59,908 nucleotides of DNA. Source: Deltaproteobacteria bacterium. GTDB taxonomy: Bacteria; Desulfobacterota; GWC2-55-46. The notes under the pieces were generated by a model. That model was not told where the DNA came from. It ran no database searches and saw only the letters and a program-made list of their open reading frames with translations. Shown piece by piece: positions 34,940-42,676 of the stretch. Each line of letters begins with the position of its first letter. Position 1 is the first letter of the stretch. The position numbers and the translations under genes were made by a program. The stretch is from positions 1 to 59,908 of the forward strand of contig JACRNO010000006.1 in NCBI GenBank assembly GCA_016234855.1, written 5' to 3'.

Positions 34940-35405
34940 TAGCTTGTTCCGTCAGCAAGACCCTGCCCGACATCCGCTCGACCTTCACGATGTAAGCAAT
35001 CTTGCTTCTGTTGTTCCGCACCTCAAAGACGCCGCCGCTGGAATCCCCTCCGGGATAAAACAATAAAACTTCCTTTTCCGCGCAGATTATCCTGTTTTCT
35101 TGATCTGTTTTCACTTCGCGCCGCACTATCCCGGCGCCGCCAAAGCCGGCTGAGACCGTCAACCTGTCTTTGTAGAATTTTACCGCATAAGGTTTTCCAT
35201 CGCTGACGGATAACTCCCTTGCGTTTTTCAAAGTAGCCGCAAGCATCCTGGCAACGGACCTGTGCCTTGCGGAGGAAAGTCCCGACATTACCGCCGGAGA
35301 GACCAGCGCCGTTGACAACCCAAGGATGACAATCACCAGCAAAAGCTCAAAAAGCGTAAAGCCGTTTGCCATGCATGCCCATGTGCCGTCAAATGCGCGC
35401 TTCAT
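34920..35405 (-). CDS. gspH: Type II secretion minor pseudopilin GspH
   Basis: The prepilin motif is NG-FTLFELLLVIVILGLSTA, with Glu5 conserved. The frame extends to a TTG at 35516 inside gspG, but that would give a 52-residue leader. The ATG at 35405 leaves a 15-residue leader with Lys and Arg and is preferred. No start has a clear ribosome site. The globular part (ARHRSVARMLAATLKNAREL, VKFYKDRLTVSAG) fits GspH/FimT. Confidence 0.83.
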   Translation of the reverse strand: MKRAFDGTWACMANGFTLFELLLVIVILGLSTALVSPAVMSGLSSARHRSVARMLAATLKNARELSVSDGKPYAVKFYKDRLTVSAGFGGAGIVRREVKTDQENRIICAEKEVLLFYPGGDSSGGVFEVRNNRSKIAYIVKVERMSGRVLLTEQANETRDL

Positions 35406-35497
35406 GCAAGACGTTACGGCGTCTTTCAAAACGCCGGCAACGCGCGCCATTCTCATTAACGATAAACGGCTGCCGGATTGACCCTCGACCCTATACG

Positions 35498-35974
35498 TCA
35501 CCGGATGGATCTCCAACTGACAATGTCCTGATTATCGCCCTCGCCCCCCGGCGCCCCGTCGTCACCATATGAAATGATATCGTAATCACCGTGCGACCCC
35601 GGCGCGGTATATACGTAAGGGTGTCCCCACTGGTCTTTAGGTATCTCCTTTTTAAGATACGGTCCGTCCCATCTTTCGACGCCGCCCGGTCTTGTCCTCA
35701 GCGCTTCCAGCCCCTCGGTTGAAGACGGATATCTTCCGGTGTCCAATCTGAACTGATCAAGCGCGGCTCCGAAAAGCTCTATCTGCGCCGCGGCGGCCTG
35801 CTGCTTTGATTTCTCCACCTTGCCGAACAATCTCGGCACAACCAAAGCGGCGAGGAGGCCTATAATGATTACCACCACGACCAATTCTATCAACGTGAAC
35901 CCGCTGTTAGCGCGCCACGGCGGCATCAACCGCCCCTTTTCTTCAGTCCCGGCGTCTGCGTTATTTTCTGACAT
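35498..35974 (-). CDS. gspG: Type II secretion major pseudopilin GspG
   Basis: GspG is the main pseudopilus subunit. The prepilin motif SG-FTLIELVVVVIIIGLLAA has Glu5. The core is canonical: QIELFGAALDQFRLDTGRYP, GLEALRTRPGG, WDGPYLKKEIPKDQWGHPY. The C-terminal calcium-site loop (GDDGAPGGEGDNQDI) is intact. At 158 residues it has the usual length once the leader is removed. It lies 9 bases after gspF. Confidence 0.95.
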   Translation of the reverse strand: MSENNADAGTEEKGRLMPPWRANSGFTLIELVVVVIIIGLLAALVVPRLFGKVEKSKQQAAAAQIELFGAALDQFRLDTGRYPSSTEGLEALRTRPGGVERWDGPYLKKEIPKDQWGHPYVYTAPGSHGDYDIISYGDDGAPGGEGDNQDIVSWRSIR

Positions 35975-35983
35975 TTTATACCC

Positions 35984-37210
35984 CTATAGCGGCATCTCGT
36001 TAAGGCTGAATATCGCCATAAGAAGCGATATGACTATAAACCCCACAATAACGGCCATGACGAGTATCAAACCCGGCTCAAGCAGCGTTATCAACCTTTT
36101 TGCCGACGTTCTTATCTCAAGGTCATATTTGTCCGCCAGTTTAAGAAGCATTTCATCAAGCTTTCCCGTCTCCTCGCCAACCGTCAGCATGTGTACGGCT
36201 ATAGCCGAAAACCTGCCGGTCTCTTTGAGCGGCGCAGCGATGCCCCTGCCGGTGCGCACGCCCTCGACTACCGGGATGATGCTTTCCTCAAGGATGACGT
36301 TACCCATCGTGCCGGCGGAAATCCTCAAAGCTTCAATAATCGGCAGTCCGCTTTGCAGCAAGACCCCGAGTGTGCGCGAGAATCTGGAAACGGCGCTCTT
36401 GTGATTAACCGGCCCTATCAACGGCAACCGGCACTTAAATACATCGAAAGACCTTTTGCCTTTCCCGGTCTTAACGTAATGTCTCAACCCTGCCGCGGCC
36501 GCGGCCGCAAAGACCGCCATACCCCACCAGTACCTCCCCATCACGCCGCTTGCGGCGAGCAGTATCCTCGTAGGCAGCGGAAGCGCGGCGCCCATGCCCT
36601 CGAATATGCCCGAAAACTTTGGCACCACGAAAAAAAGCATCACGATGACCGAGCTGCCGCCGGCCAGCGTCAAAAAGAGCGGATAGACCAGCGCCGACTT
36701 TATTTCTTCACGCAATCTGCGGCTGTCTTCCAGAAATCCGTTGAGACGTTCAAGTACGGAATCAAGAGCGCCGGCTGCTTCGCCGGCGCGAATCATGCTT
36801 ATATATACCTTATCAAATATATCGGGGAACTGCTCCAAACATTCCGCCATAGACTTGCCGCCGTGAATGCCTTTATATAACCCTTTTATGACGCCCTTAA
36901 ATGCCGGGTTGTCTTCGAGGTCGGCAAGCAGCGCCAGGGCGTTGTCCAAGGCAAGGCCTGCGTCCAGCAAACTGTGTAGTTCCTGAGTAAAACCGGCAAC
37001 GCAGCCGGACGGAACCCCTTTTGAAAAGTAGCTGCCTATGGCTGCGGCGCTGAGCCCATCGGCATGCCTTTCCCTGCCCTGCCAGACCTTGACGGGGTAA
37101 TACCCCATCTCCTGGAGCCTGTCGACGAGGCTATTCTCATCCGGGGCCTCCAGCGAGCCGCTAACGAGCTTGCCGGATGAATTCGAGGCTTGATAATCAA
37201 ACAAAGCCAT
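35984..37210 (-). CDS. gspF: Type II secretion inner-membrane platform protein GspF
   Basis: GspF is the polytopic platform protein on which GspE acts. The 408 residues contain the two GspF repeats and three membrane helices. Landmarks are FTQELHSLLDAGLALDNALA, AGEAAGALDSVLERLNGFLE, YPLFLTLAGGSSVIVMLFFV in repeat 1, and FSRTLGVLLQSGLPIIEALR and VGEETGKLDEMLLKLADKYD in repeat 2. GGAGG lies eight bases ahead of the ATG. A 350-base gap separates it from gspE, unlike the tight spacing elsewhere in the operon. Confidence 0.95.
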   Translation of the reverse strand: MALFDYQASNSSGKLVSGSLEAPDENSLVDRLQEMGYYPVKVWQGRERHADGLSAAAIGSYFSKGVPSGCVAGFTQELHSLLDAGLALDNALALLADLEDNPAFKGVIKGLYKGIHGGKSMAECLEQFPDIFDKVYISMIRAGEAAGALDSVLERLNGFLEDSRRLREEIKSALVYPLFLTLAGGSSVIVMLFFVVPKFSGIFEGMGAALPLPTRILLAASGVMGRYWWGMAVFAAAAAAGLRHYVKTGKGKRSFDVFKCRLPLIGPVNHKSAVSRFSRTLGVLLQSGLPIIEALRISAGTMGNVILEESIIPVVEGVRTGRGIAAPLKETGRFSAIAVHMLTVGEETGKLDEMLLKLADKYDLEIRTSAKRLITLLEPGLILVMAVIVGFIVISLLMAIFSLNEMPL

Positions 37211-37561
37211 ATTCGCGACCTCCGTTGATCATCCGCGTGTTTTCGGTTAAACCAAAAACACGGATAATTTTATCACGGACTAACCAGCCTTGGATTGTGG
37301 AGTTGCAGTATAAATGCCGTATACAGTATGACTATATAGGTTGGCGCGAAAATCACAACGTTCGCGCACGTGATGAAGGACAATTGGAAGTGCTTTCCCC
37401 CGATAACGGCCTGTGCTCGCCGTAATGATGCCCGGCGCGGCGCATATATAAACGTTTCGATTATATTCCCGATATTAGCCTTGATTCCAACAGATGATAG
37501 CTTTTTTCCAAAGTATAGTCTATTAAAAAACCGGACGTCGCACGGCGTTTTTTCAACTCCC
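37211..37561. other. 350-base gap inside the gsp operon with a hairpin before gspF
   Basis: An inverted repeat (arms 37231-37242 and 37253-37265, ATCCGCGTGTTTT against AAAACACGGAT) forms a stem 20 bases ahead of the gspF start. Further up, TTGTGA-N16-TATAGT on the minus strand (about 37360-37333) is a weak promoter candidate. No gene was recognised. The gap may allow separate control of gspF-D from gspE. Confidence 0.5.
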
Positions 37562-39388
37562 TCACTCTTCTATCGTTACTCTTGCCAATTCCTCCATAGT
37601 AGTAAGGCCGGCCCTGACCTTCTCGAGCCCGTCCAGCCGCAGCGATACCATGCCTAATTCAACGGCTTTTTGCCTCAGTACGCTCGCGCTCGTCTTTTCA
37701 ACTATCAACTGTCTCAGTTCGTCGTTGATTACCATCAGTTCGAATATTGCAATCCTGCCGCTGTATCCGGTATTGGAGCACTTCTCGCACCCCATGCCTT
37801 TATAAAACAGGGTATCCGCTTCAACCGCGGCGGCTGCGGGCTCGAGTTCCGCGGAAAACTTTTTAACGGCCTCGGCGTCCGCTTTGTAAGAAACCTTGCA
37901 GCCGTTGCAGATAACCCTGACCAACCGCTGCGCTATAACGCCTATCAGGCTCGAAGAGACCAGATAACTTTCCATTCCTATATCAATAAGCCTGGTTACG
38001 GCGCTCGGCGCATCGTTAGTATGAAGCGTCGAAAGGACCAAATGCCCTGTCAGGGCGGCATGGATGGCTATGCCGGCGGTGTCGGAATCCCTTATCTCTC
38101 CGACCATTATCACGTCAGGGTCCTGTCGCAGCACCGAGCGCAGACCGTTTGCGAACGTAAGACCTATCTTGGACTTGACGGGTATCTGATTTACTCCCTC
38201 GAGGTTATACTCCACAGGGTCCTCGATGGTAATCACCTTCTTTACGCTGTTATCTATCTTTGTAAGCGCGGCGTAGAGCGTGGTGGTCTTGCCGCTTCCG
38301 GTCGGGCCCGTTACCAGCACCATGCCGTGAGGTTGTCTTGTAAGACCTTCGAACGTCTTCTTGTTCCTGTCGGAAAAACCGATGGTCTCAAGCGATATGA
38401 TCCCGCTCGTGTCGAGAAGACGCATGACTATCGACTCTCCGTAGAGAGTTGGCACGGTGGAGACCCTGATGTCTATGTCCTTGCCTGCAAGCTTGGTTTT
38501 TATCCTGCCGTCCTGCGGCACCCTGCGTTCGGCTATGTTGAGTTTTGCCATTATCTTTATCCTCGATGCAATAGCCGGATGAAGCCCTCTCGGCGGCGAC
38601 TCTACGAGGTGCAATATGCCGTCTACCCTGTAGCGAACGTGCAACTTGTCCTCATACGGCTCTATGTGTATATCGCTGGCCCTTCGTTCCACGGCCCTTG
38701 TCATGATGAGGTTTACAAGGTTTATTATCGGCGCCTCCTGCGCCAGGTCTTTCAACTGCTCCACGTCGGTCGACTCCCACTCGACGCCCCCGTCCCTGTC
38801 TCTCAACTCTTCTATAAGTTTCCCGACCGTGACTTCGCCGCCGTAATATGCGCTTATGGCTGCACGGATGTCCTTTTCACTGCCCAATACGGACTCTACA
38901 TCCAGCCCGGTAGCGGCCTTAAGCGCCTGTGCGGGGTACGCGTCTCCCGGGTCGGCCGTGACGACCTTGATGCTGCCGCCGTTCCTTTCTACCGGCACTA
39001 CGGCATATTGTTTGAGAAATTTAATGGTTGGCTGCGGCTCTATATCAGGAGGGGTTGCGGGAAAGTCCTTGAAACTCAGACAGGGGATGCCGAATTGTAA
39101 GCCGAGAACGCGGAACTTATTCTCTTCGGAAAGAAAACCTATCTTAACGAGTGTTTCGACTAGCCGCTCTCCGGTTTTGCGCTGCTCCACAAGTCCGGCG
39201 GCAAGCTTAACATCGTCAATCAGGCCGTTTTCAAGCAGTATCTCGCCGATAAGTCTGTTTTTCACAAACACCCCATCATGAAAGATGTCCGTCCACGGGG
39301 CCGCCGTCAGGCGCTCGCGAACATACAGCGCCGGGCGGGTGCGGCACACGCTTACATATCCGTCCGGCAAAGGCTTTATCGCAAGCAA
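37562..39388 (-). CDS. gspE: Type II secretion ATPase GspE
   Basis: GspE is the cytoplasmic ATPase that drives pseudopilus assembly. N1E-type domains (about residues 43-190, KNRLIGEILLENGLI) are followed by the core: Walker A GPTGSGKTT at 361-369, an Asp box (TIEDPVEYNLEGVNQIPV), Walker B DVIMVGEIRD at 425-434, and a His box. A four-cysteine zinc site follows (CNGC 494-497, CEKC 534-537). The frame opens at a TTG five bases past the stop of the 79-residue gene. The first 40 residues are unusual, so a later start at the GTG/TTG codons before KNRLIGEI is possible. Confidence 0.95.
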   Translation of the reverse strand: MLAIKPLPDGYVSVCRTRPALYVRERLTAAPWTDIFHDGVFVKNRLIGEILLENGLIDDVKLAAGLVEQRKTGERLVETLVKIGFLSEENKFRVLGLQFGIPCLSFKDFPATPPDIEPQPTIKFLKQYAVVPVERNGGSIKVVTADPGDAYPAQALKAATGLDVESVLGSEKDIRAAISAYYGGEVTVGKLIEELRDRDGGVEWESTDVEQLKDLAQEAPIINLVNLIMTRAVERRASDIHIEPYEDKLHVRYRVDGILHLVESPPRGLHPAIASRIKIMAKLNIAERRVPQDGRIKTKLAGKDIDIRVSTVPTLYGESIVMRLLDTSGIISLETIGFSDRNKKTFEGLTRQPHGMVLVTGPTGSGKTTTLYAALTKIDNSVKKVITIEDPVEYNLEGVNQIPVKSKIGLTFANGLRSVLRQDPDVIMVGEIRDSDTAGIAIHAALTGHLVLSTLHTNDAPSAVTRLIDIGMESYLVSSSLIGVIAQRLVRVICNGCKVSYKADAEAVKKFSAELEPAAAAVEADTLFYKGMGCEKCSNTGYSGRIAIFELMVINDELRQLIVEKTSASVLRQKAVELGMVSLRLDGLEKVRAGLTTMEELARVTIEE

Positions 39389-39392
39389 CCGG

Positions 39393-39632
39393 TTACATGC
39401 GTATCCTTTTATTTTTATTCTTCAGCTCGTATAATATGACGCCGGCCTCGTTCGACGAGAAGTTCAAGACGTATAGGGCGGTCACGTGCTCATTAAGGTC
39501 TTCCAGCCTGTAAACAATACCAGCCCTGTTCAATTCAGTAACCAAAGACGCCCTCAAAGAGGGCGGAAAGACTCCAACCTTTTGGAATTCATCAAGTTCA
39601 TTCAGTTCGTCGTTGTCCATATACAGAGACAT
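39393..39632 (-). CDS. Small acidic protein of unknown function at the head of the gsp operon
   Basis: The 79-residue protein (starts MSLYMDNDELNELDEF) has an acidic N-terminus, a middle of mixed helix and strand (LVTELNRAGIVYRLEDLNEH), and a very basic tail ending KNKNKRIRM. GGGGAAAGG precedes the ATG. It is translated 4 bases ahead of gspE and behind the operon promoter. I recognise no family. Its place suggests a role with GspE or as a regulator of T2SS assembly, but this is only contextual. Confidence 0.6.
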   Translation of the reverse strand: MSLYMDNDELNELDEFQKVGVFPPSLRASLVTELNRAGIVYRLEDLNEHVTALYVLNFSSNEAGVILYELKNKNKRIRM

Positions 39633-39692
39633 AACCTTTCCCCAAAATGATTATCAGAGGCTGCTCGATCCGGCAATATAGGCATGCGCAGC

Positions 39693-39721
39693 AACATATA
39701 CCTTTAGAATAAATTTGTCAA
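39693..39721 (-). promoter_or_regulatory. Promoter of the gsp operon
   Basis: On the minus strand, TTGACA (39721-39716) and TATGTT (39698-39693) are separated by 17 bases. TATATG at 15 bases is an alternative. Transcription would start about 55 bases ahead of the 79-residue gene. Confidence 0.65.
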
Positions 39722-40025
39722 GGTGAAGCGCCTTACTTCCGTTTTCGAGAAAAAGAAAGTAAGCAAAGAAAAAACACCGTAAGACGCGCGCCAGGCAACG
39801 TCCAAACCTCGCTTGCCCCTTCTTAACGGCTAACTTCAATGCCTGGAATCTTTAAGCCTCATTCCTTCCAAGCCATTTACCCGCGATTTTCACTTGAGCA
39901 ATGAGCCTCATAAGGCGTAAACTCAAAAAAAGACCACAACTCCTCGCTTATCCGCAGGCAAACCACAAAAGATCCCACGGTTTTGATACTACCTCATGTT
40001 GCTTTGTCCTGCTTCGCCCGAAATA
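39722..40025. other. Intergenic stretch without recognised genes
   Basis: Apart from a repeat-like word (GAGAAAAAGAAAGTAAGCAA) near 39748-39770 and the tRNA terminator beyond its right end, I see nothing with coding character. Short frames here have no ribosome site and unlikely composition. Confidence 0.5.
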
Positions 40026-40082
40026 AAAAAAGAGCCTTGAAACCATGATTCCGTTAGAAATCCTTGATTTTAAGGCTCTTAT
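40023..40082 (-). terminator. Terminator of the tRNA-Val/tRNA-Asp transcript
   Basis: On the minus strand, AAGAGCCTTAAAA pairs with TTTCAAGGCTCTT across about 28 bases and is followed by TTTTTTT. It lies 25 bases past the 3' end of tRNA-Asp. Confidence 0.7.
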
Positions 40083-40106
40083 GGGGGTTGACCCGCGCAT
40101 CTAAAA

Positions 40107-40183
40107 TGGCGGGGCCGACGGGACTCGAACCCGCGCCCTCTGGCTTGACAGGCCAGCGTTATAACCGACTTAACTACGGCCCC
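40107..40183 (-). tRNA. tRNA-Asp (anticodon GTC)
   Basis: The minus strand folds as a 77-base cloverleaf with acceptor GGGGCCG/CGGCCCC. The anticodon stem-loop is CTGGC-CTGTCAA-GCCAG, the T loop is GGTTCGAGTCC, the discriminator is G, and CCA is encoded at 40109-40107. Confidence 0.97.
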
Positions 40184-40316
40184 GTGAAAAAGACCCTTTG
40201 CTGCCGGCGGCATATTGATTGCGTCTGCTTACGCCGGAGATTGGGCCTGAATATATTGGTAAAACCCGTCCCTGCGCCCCATACCGGCCCTGCACCGGGG
40301 AGCCGACGATAAATCA

Positions 40317-40392
40317 TGGTGGGCGGAACAGGGATCGAACCTGTGACATCAGCCTTGTAAGGGCTGCGCTCTACCTACTGAGCTATCCGCCC
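40317..40392 (-). tRNA. tRNA-Val (anticodon TAC)
   Basis: The 76-base cloverleaf on the minus strand has acceptor GGGCGGA/TCCGCCC and D arm GCTCAGTAGGTAGAGC. The anticodon arm is CAGCC-CTTACAA-GGCTG, giving TAC. The T arm is CAGGTTCGATCCCTG, the discriminator is A, and CCA is encoded. It is upstream of tRNA-Asp in the same transcript. Confidence 0.96.
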
Positions 40393-40498
40393 GTGTAACC
40401 CCTGAAAAAAAACGCGTATGACCGGGCCATTTCTCAATACAACGGCATGACGGCGTCCGCCGTTAAAAATAAACCCGCCAGCGTGACCGGGATTATTC

Positions 40499-40527
40499 AA
40501 TATAACGACTTGTCTGATAGTTGTCAA
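40499..40527 (-). promoter_or_regulatory. Promoter of the tRNA-Val/tRNA-Asp transcript
   Basis: A near-consensus TTGACA-N17-TATATT lies on the minus strand about 100 bases ahead of tRNA-Val. Confidence 0.82.
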
Positions 40528-40633
40528 GGTATTTCAACAACCGGCCGATGTGCCTGAAAGAACCGCCATAGCGCCGCAAACAGGCCTAAACGGCCCGTCC
40601 AGGGCAAGCACCCGGCGCAACCTCACTTGCCTC

Positions 40634-40662
40634 TTGTGCCTGACAAAAGGCTCTGATATACT
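40634..40662 (+). promoter_or_regulatory. Promoter of the BON-domain gene
   Basis: TTGTGC (40634-40639) and TATACT (40657-40662) are 17 bases apart, about 75 bases ahead of the ATG at 40743. Confidence 0.6.
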
Positions 40663-40742
40663 CACCAAGGCAGACGAGCGAAATCTCGGCGTCGTAAATA
40701 ACGCCGCACCCAATGGGCGCAATCAAACCGGTATATAACCCA

Positions 40743-41417
40743 ATGTCATCGGAAAAAGACCCTGTAAAGACCGTCAAGGCGGCGATTACCGCCTGCGGTC
40801 ACATCGACCCGCGAAAGACCCCGGTTGACGTGCGCATGGACAACGGCGCCGTGGTCATCGAGGGCATGGTGGAAAGGATATCCCAGAAGAAGCGGGTCAT
40901 GCTCGCGGCCATGATTGCCGAAGGCGTAACCGGCGTCGTCGACAGGCTCCTGGTAAGGCCCGCGTCCCGGATGAGCGACGCCGAGATAAGAGACCACGTC
41001 TACACGGCATTTCTCGAAGAGCCGGTCATCAACCTGAGAGAGGCCGGGATAATAGTCGAGGTGGAGCGCGGCATAGTGGACATAGAAGGCAGGGTCGGCT
41101 CTCTCAGCCACAAGAGGCTCGCAGGGGCGCTGGCATGGTGGGTGCCCGGCGTTACCGACGTCATAAACAGCCTTGAAGTCGCGCCCACGGAAGAAGACAA
41201 CGCCGACGAGATAAAAGACGCGCTCCAACTGATACTTGAAAAAGACCGCATGGTCGACGCAAGCTCCATTACCATCGGCGTAACCGCATGGACCGTCACC
41301 CTCGACGGCACGGCGCAAAGCGCGGCCGAGCGCGAGGCCGCTGAAGACGACGCATGGTATGTCTGGGGCGTAAACGAGGTAATCAACAGGATTACCGTCA
41401 TCACAACGGCGCGCTGA
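40743..41417 (+). CDS. Triple BON-domain protein
   Basis: The protein of about 224 residues carries three consecutive BON-type domains: VDVRMDNGAVVIEGMVERIS with VTGVVDRLLV; VEVERGIVDIEGRVGSLSHK with VTDVINSLEV; ITIGVTAWTVTLDGTAQSAA with VNEVINRITV. BON domains usually bind membranes or ligands in the periplasm. No signal peptide is present, so this one would be cytoplasmic. I chose the ATG at 40743 (MSSEKDPVK); the frame opens ten codons earlier at 40713. Neither start has a strong ribosome site. It appears to be a single-gene unit with its own promoter. Confidence 0.82.
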   Translation: MSSEKDPVKTVKAAITACGHIDPRKTPVDVRMDNGAVVIEGMVERISQKKRVMLAAMIAEGVTGVVDRLLVRPASRMSDAEIRDHVYTAFLEEPVINLREAGIIVEVERGIVDIEGRVGSLSHKRLAGALAWWVPGVTDVINSLEVAPTEEDNADEIKDALQLILEKDRMVDASSITIGVTAWTVTLDGTAQSAAEREAAEDDAWYVWGVNEVINRITVITTAR

Positions 41418-41775
41418 CGGGCCGTTACGGGCTTACCGGCCGCTTCAGGCCATTCAAAGAGCCGCAACTGGATTCCTGATAGAGACACGCTGGAATGACG
41501 TATATCTTCTGTAGCTCAGGCCTTCAGGCCTGATACTGCGCGTCCAGCGCCAGTTATTCAGGGCTAAAGCCCTGAGCTACGGGCAACGGCTTTGTAGCGC
41601 AGACCTTCAGGTCTGCATCTTCGCAATGACTGATTAAGGGATTAATCAGAAGTTCCCTAAGGATTATCAGCCGCACCAGTCCTTTCAAAAAAGGCCGGAT
41701 ACAATATCGCTGCGATAGTAAACCGGGCCTTTACAACAGCCCGATTAAATCACCCACGGAGGCCGCAAACAGGAT
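41418..41775. other. Repeat-filled intergenic stretch
   Basis: Two GTAGCTCAGG/GCCTGA-type palindromes lie at about 41512-41583 (CAGGCCTTCAGGCCTG and CAGGGCTAAAGCCCTG), and a related GCAGACCTTCAGGTCTGC lies at 41597-41614. The half-element GATTAATCAGAAGTTCC is at about 41640-41656. No gene was recognised. CACGGAGG just before 41776 serves the next gene. Confidence 0.6.
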
Positions 41776-42351
41776 ATGCCCGCCAAATCAGCCAGGAAGA
41801 CCGCAAGAAAGTCCCGCAGTTTAAAGATAGCCATCACTTCAATAGACCCGGCCTGCCACGACCATAACGGCCTGTACGACGAGGGCTGTTACGGCTGCGG
41901 CTGCAACGACGACTGCTGCCAGTGGGGGTGCGACATAGACATCGCCACCTTGAAACTCATCTTCAAGAACAGGAAGCTCATAGAGCCTCTCATCAAGGCG
42001 AAGCTCGAAGACTGTTTCCAGACCGGGCTTAAAGAGGACGACGACTACGCAGGAGGCGCATACAGGGAGACGGCTGTCCGCAAGAAAGACACCCGGTGTT
42101 TCTTCCATCTCCATGAGCCGCGCGGATGTTCGCTCTTCTACCTCTGGGCGAAGAAGGGACTGCCCAAGCGCATCGTCCCGACCATCTGCCGCGTCTACCC
42201 GATAACGTGGCACAGGGGCAGGCTCTTCGTGGATACCCCGCTCAGAAAGCTCTGCAAGGCAAAGGAAAAGACCCCGAAGGGCATACAGGTGCCGTCGATT
42301 TTCGAGACGCAACGCAAGGAGATACGGGCGCTCTTCGATATAAAGAAATAG
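41776..42351 (+). CDS. Cysteine-cluster (YkgJ-like) protein
   Basis: The 191-residue protein has a basic N-terminus and a dense cysteine cluster (CYGCGCNDDCCQWGC), then CFFHLHEPRGCSLF and ICRVYP. This is the layout of YkgJ/UPF0153-type proteins, which probably bind zinc or an iron-sulfur centre. GGAGG lies upstream of the ATG. The biochemical role of the family is poorly defined and the neighbours give no hint. Confidence 0.75.
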   Translation: MPAKSARKTARKSRSLKIAITSIDPACHDHNGLYDEGCYGCGCNDDCCQWGCDIDIATLKLIFKNRKLIEPLIKAKLEDCFQTGLKEDDDYAGGAYRETAVRKKDTRCFFHLHEPRGCSLFYLWAKKGLPKRIVPTICRVYPITWHRGRLFVDTPLRKLCKAKEKTPKGIQVPSIFETQRKEIRALFDIKK

Positions 42352-42363
42352 AGGGTTTGAACT

Positions 42364-42551
42364 CCCCCCTTTAGAAAAGGAGACCTTTGCATAACCGCAT
42401 CTAAGCGCATGGCAATCAGCTTTTAGGGACTGGATTCCCGCCAAAAACACGCGGGAATGACAACTTTTAGTGTTTTTGTCTGTCATTCCCGAGGCTTTAG
42501 TCGGGAATCCAGTCTATAAGGAAGTTATGCAAAGGTCTCTTGCTAAAGGGG
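42364..42551. repeat. Composite MITE-like element with nested palindromes
   Basis: Outer inverted arms (42364-42395 and 42524-42551) share CCCCTTTAG and AGACCTTTGCATAAC. Inside sit two ATTCCCG-family palindromes: GGATTCCCGCC...GCGGGAATGAC at about 42434-42463 and TGTCATTCCCG...CGGGAATCCAG at 42481-42513. No ORF is carried. Confidence 0.75.
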
Positions 42552-42578
42552 AAGGTTAAGAAAAAAAACGTCATTAAC

Positions 42579-42617
42579 AAAAAAGTCCCGCCGTCCTTTC
42601 GGACGGCGGGACTTTTT
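42579..42617. terminator. Bidirectional intrinsic terminator
   Basis: A perfect 13-bp stem (AGTCCCGCCGTCC / GGACGGCGGGACT) with loop TTTC is flanked by A-rich and T-rich tracts. It would stop both the cysteine-cluster gene from the left and the exported cyclophilin gene from the right. Confidence 0.92.
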
Positions 42618-42676
42618 ATTGTATCGCAAAAAAACTCAAGATTCGTTCAACCTGCCCATCAACCGGCAAAAGACGC

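Noticed and set aside
39633-39720. A second cyclic-dinucleotide riboswitch ahead of the gsp operon
   Set aside because: The leader lacks any GCAAAGCC-like box or terminator.
39654-39839. 61-codon minus-strand frame upstream of the gsp operon
   Set aside because: It overlaps the operon promoter, has no ribosome site and contains a common repeat-like word; composition is not protein-like.
40534-40777. Short frames on both strands before the BON gene
   Set aside because: They overlap a convincing promoter and each other, and none has a ribosome site or family resemblance.
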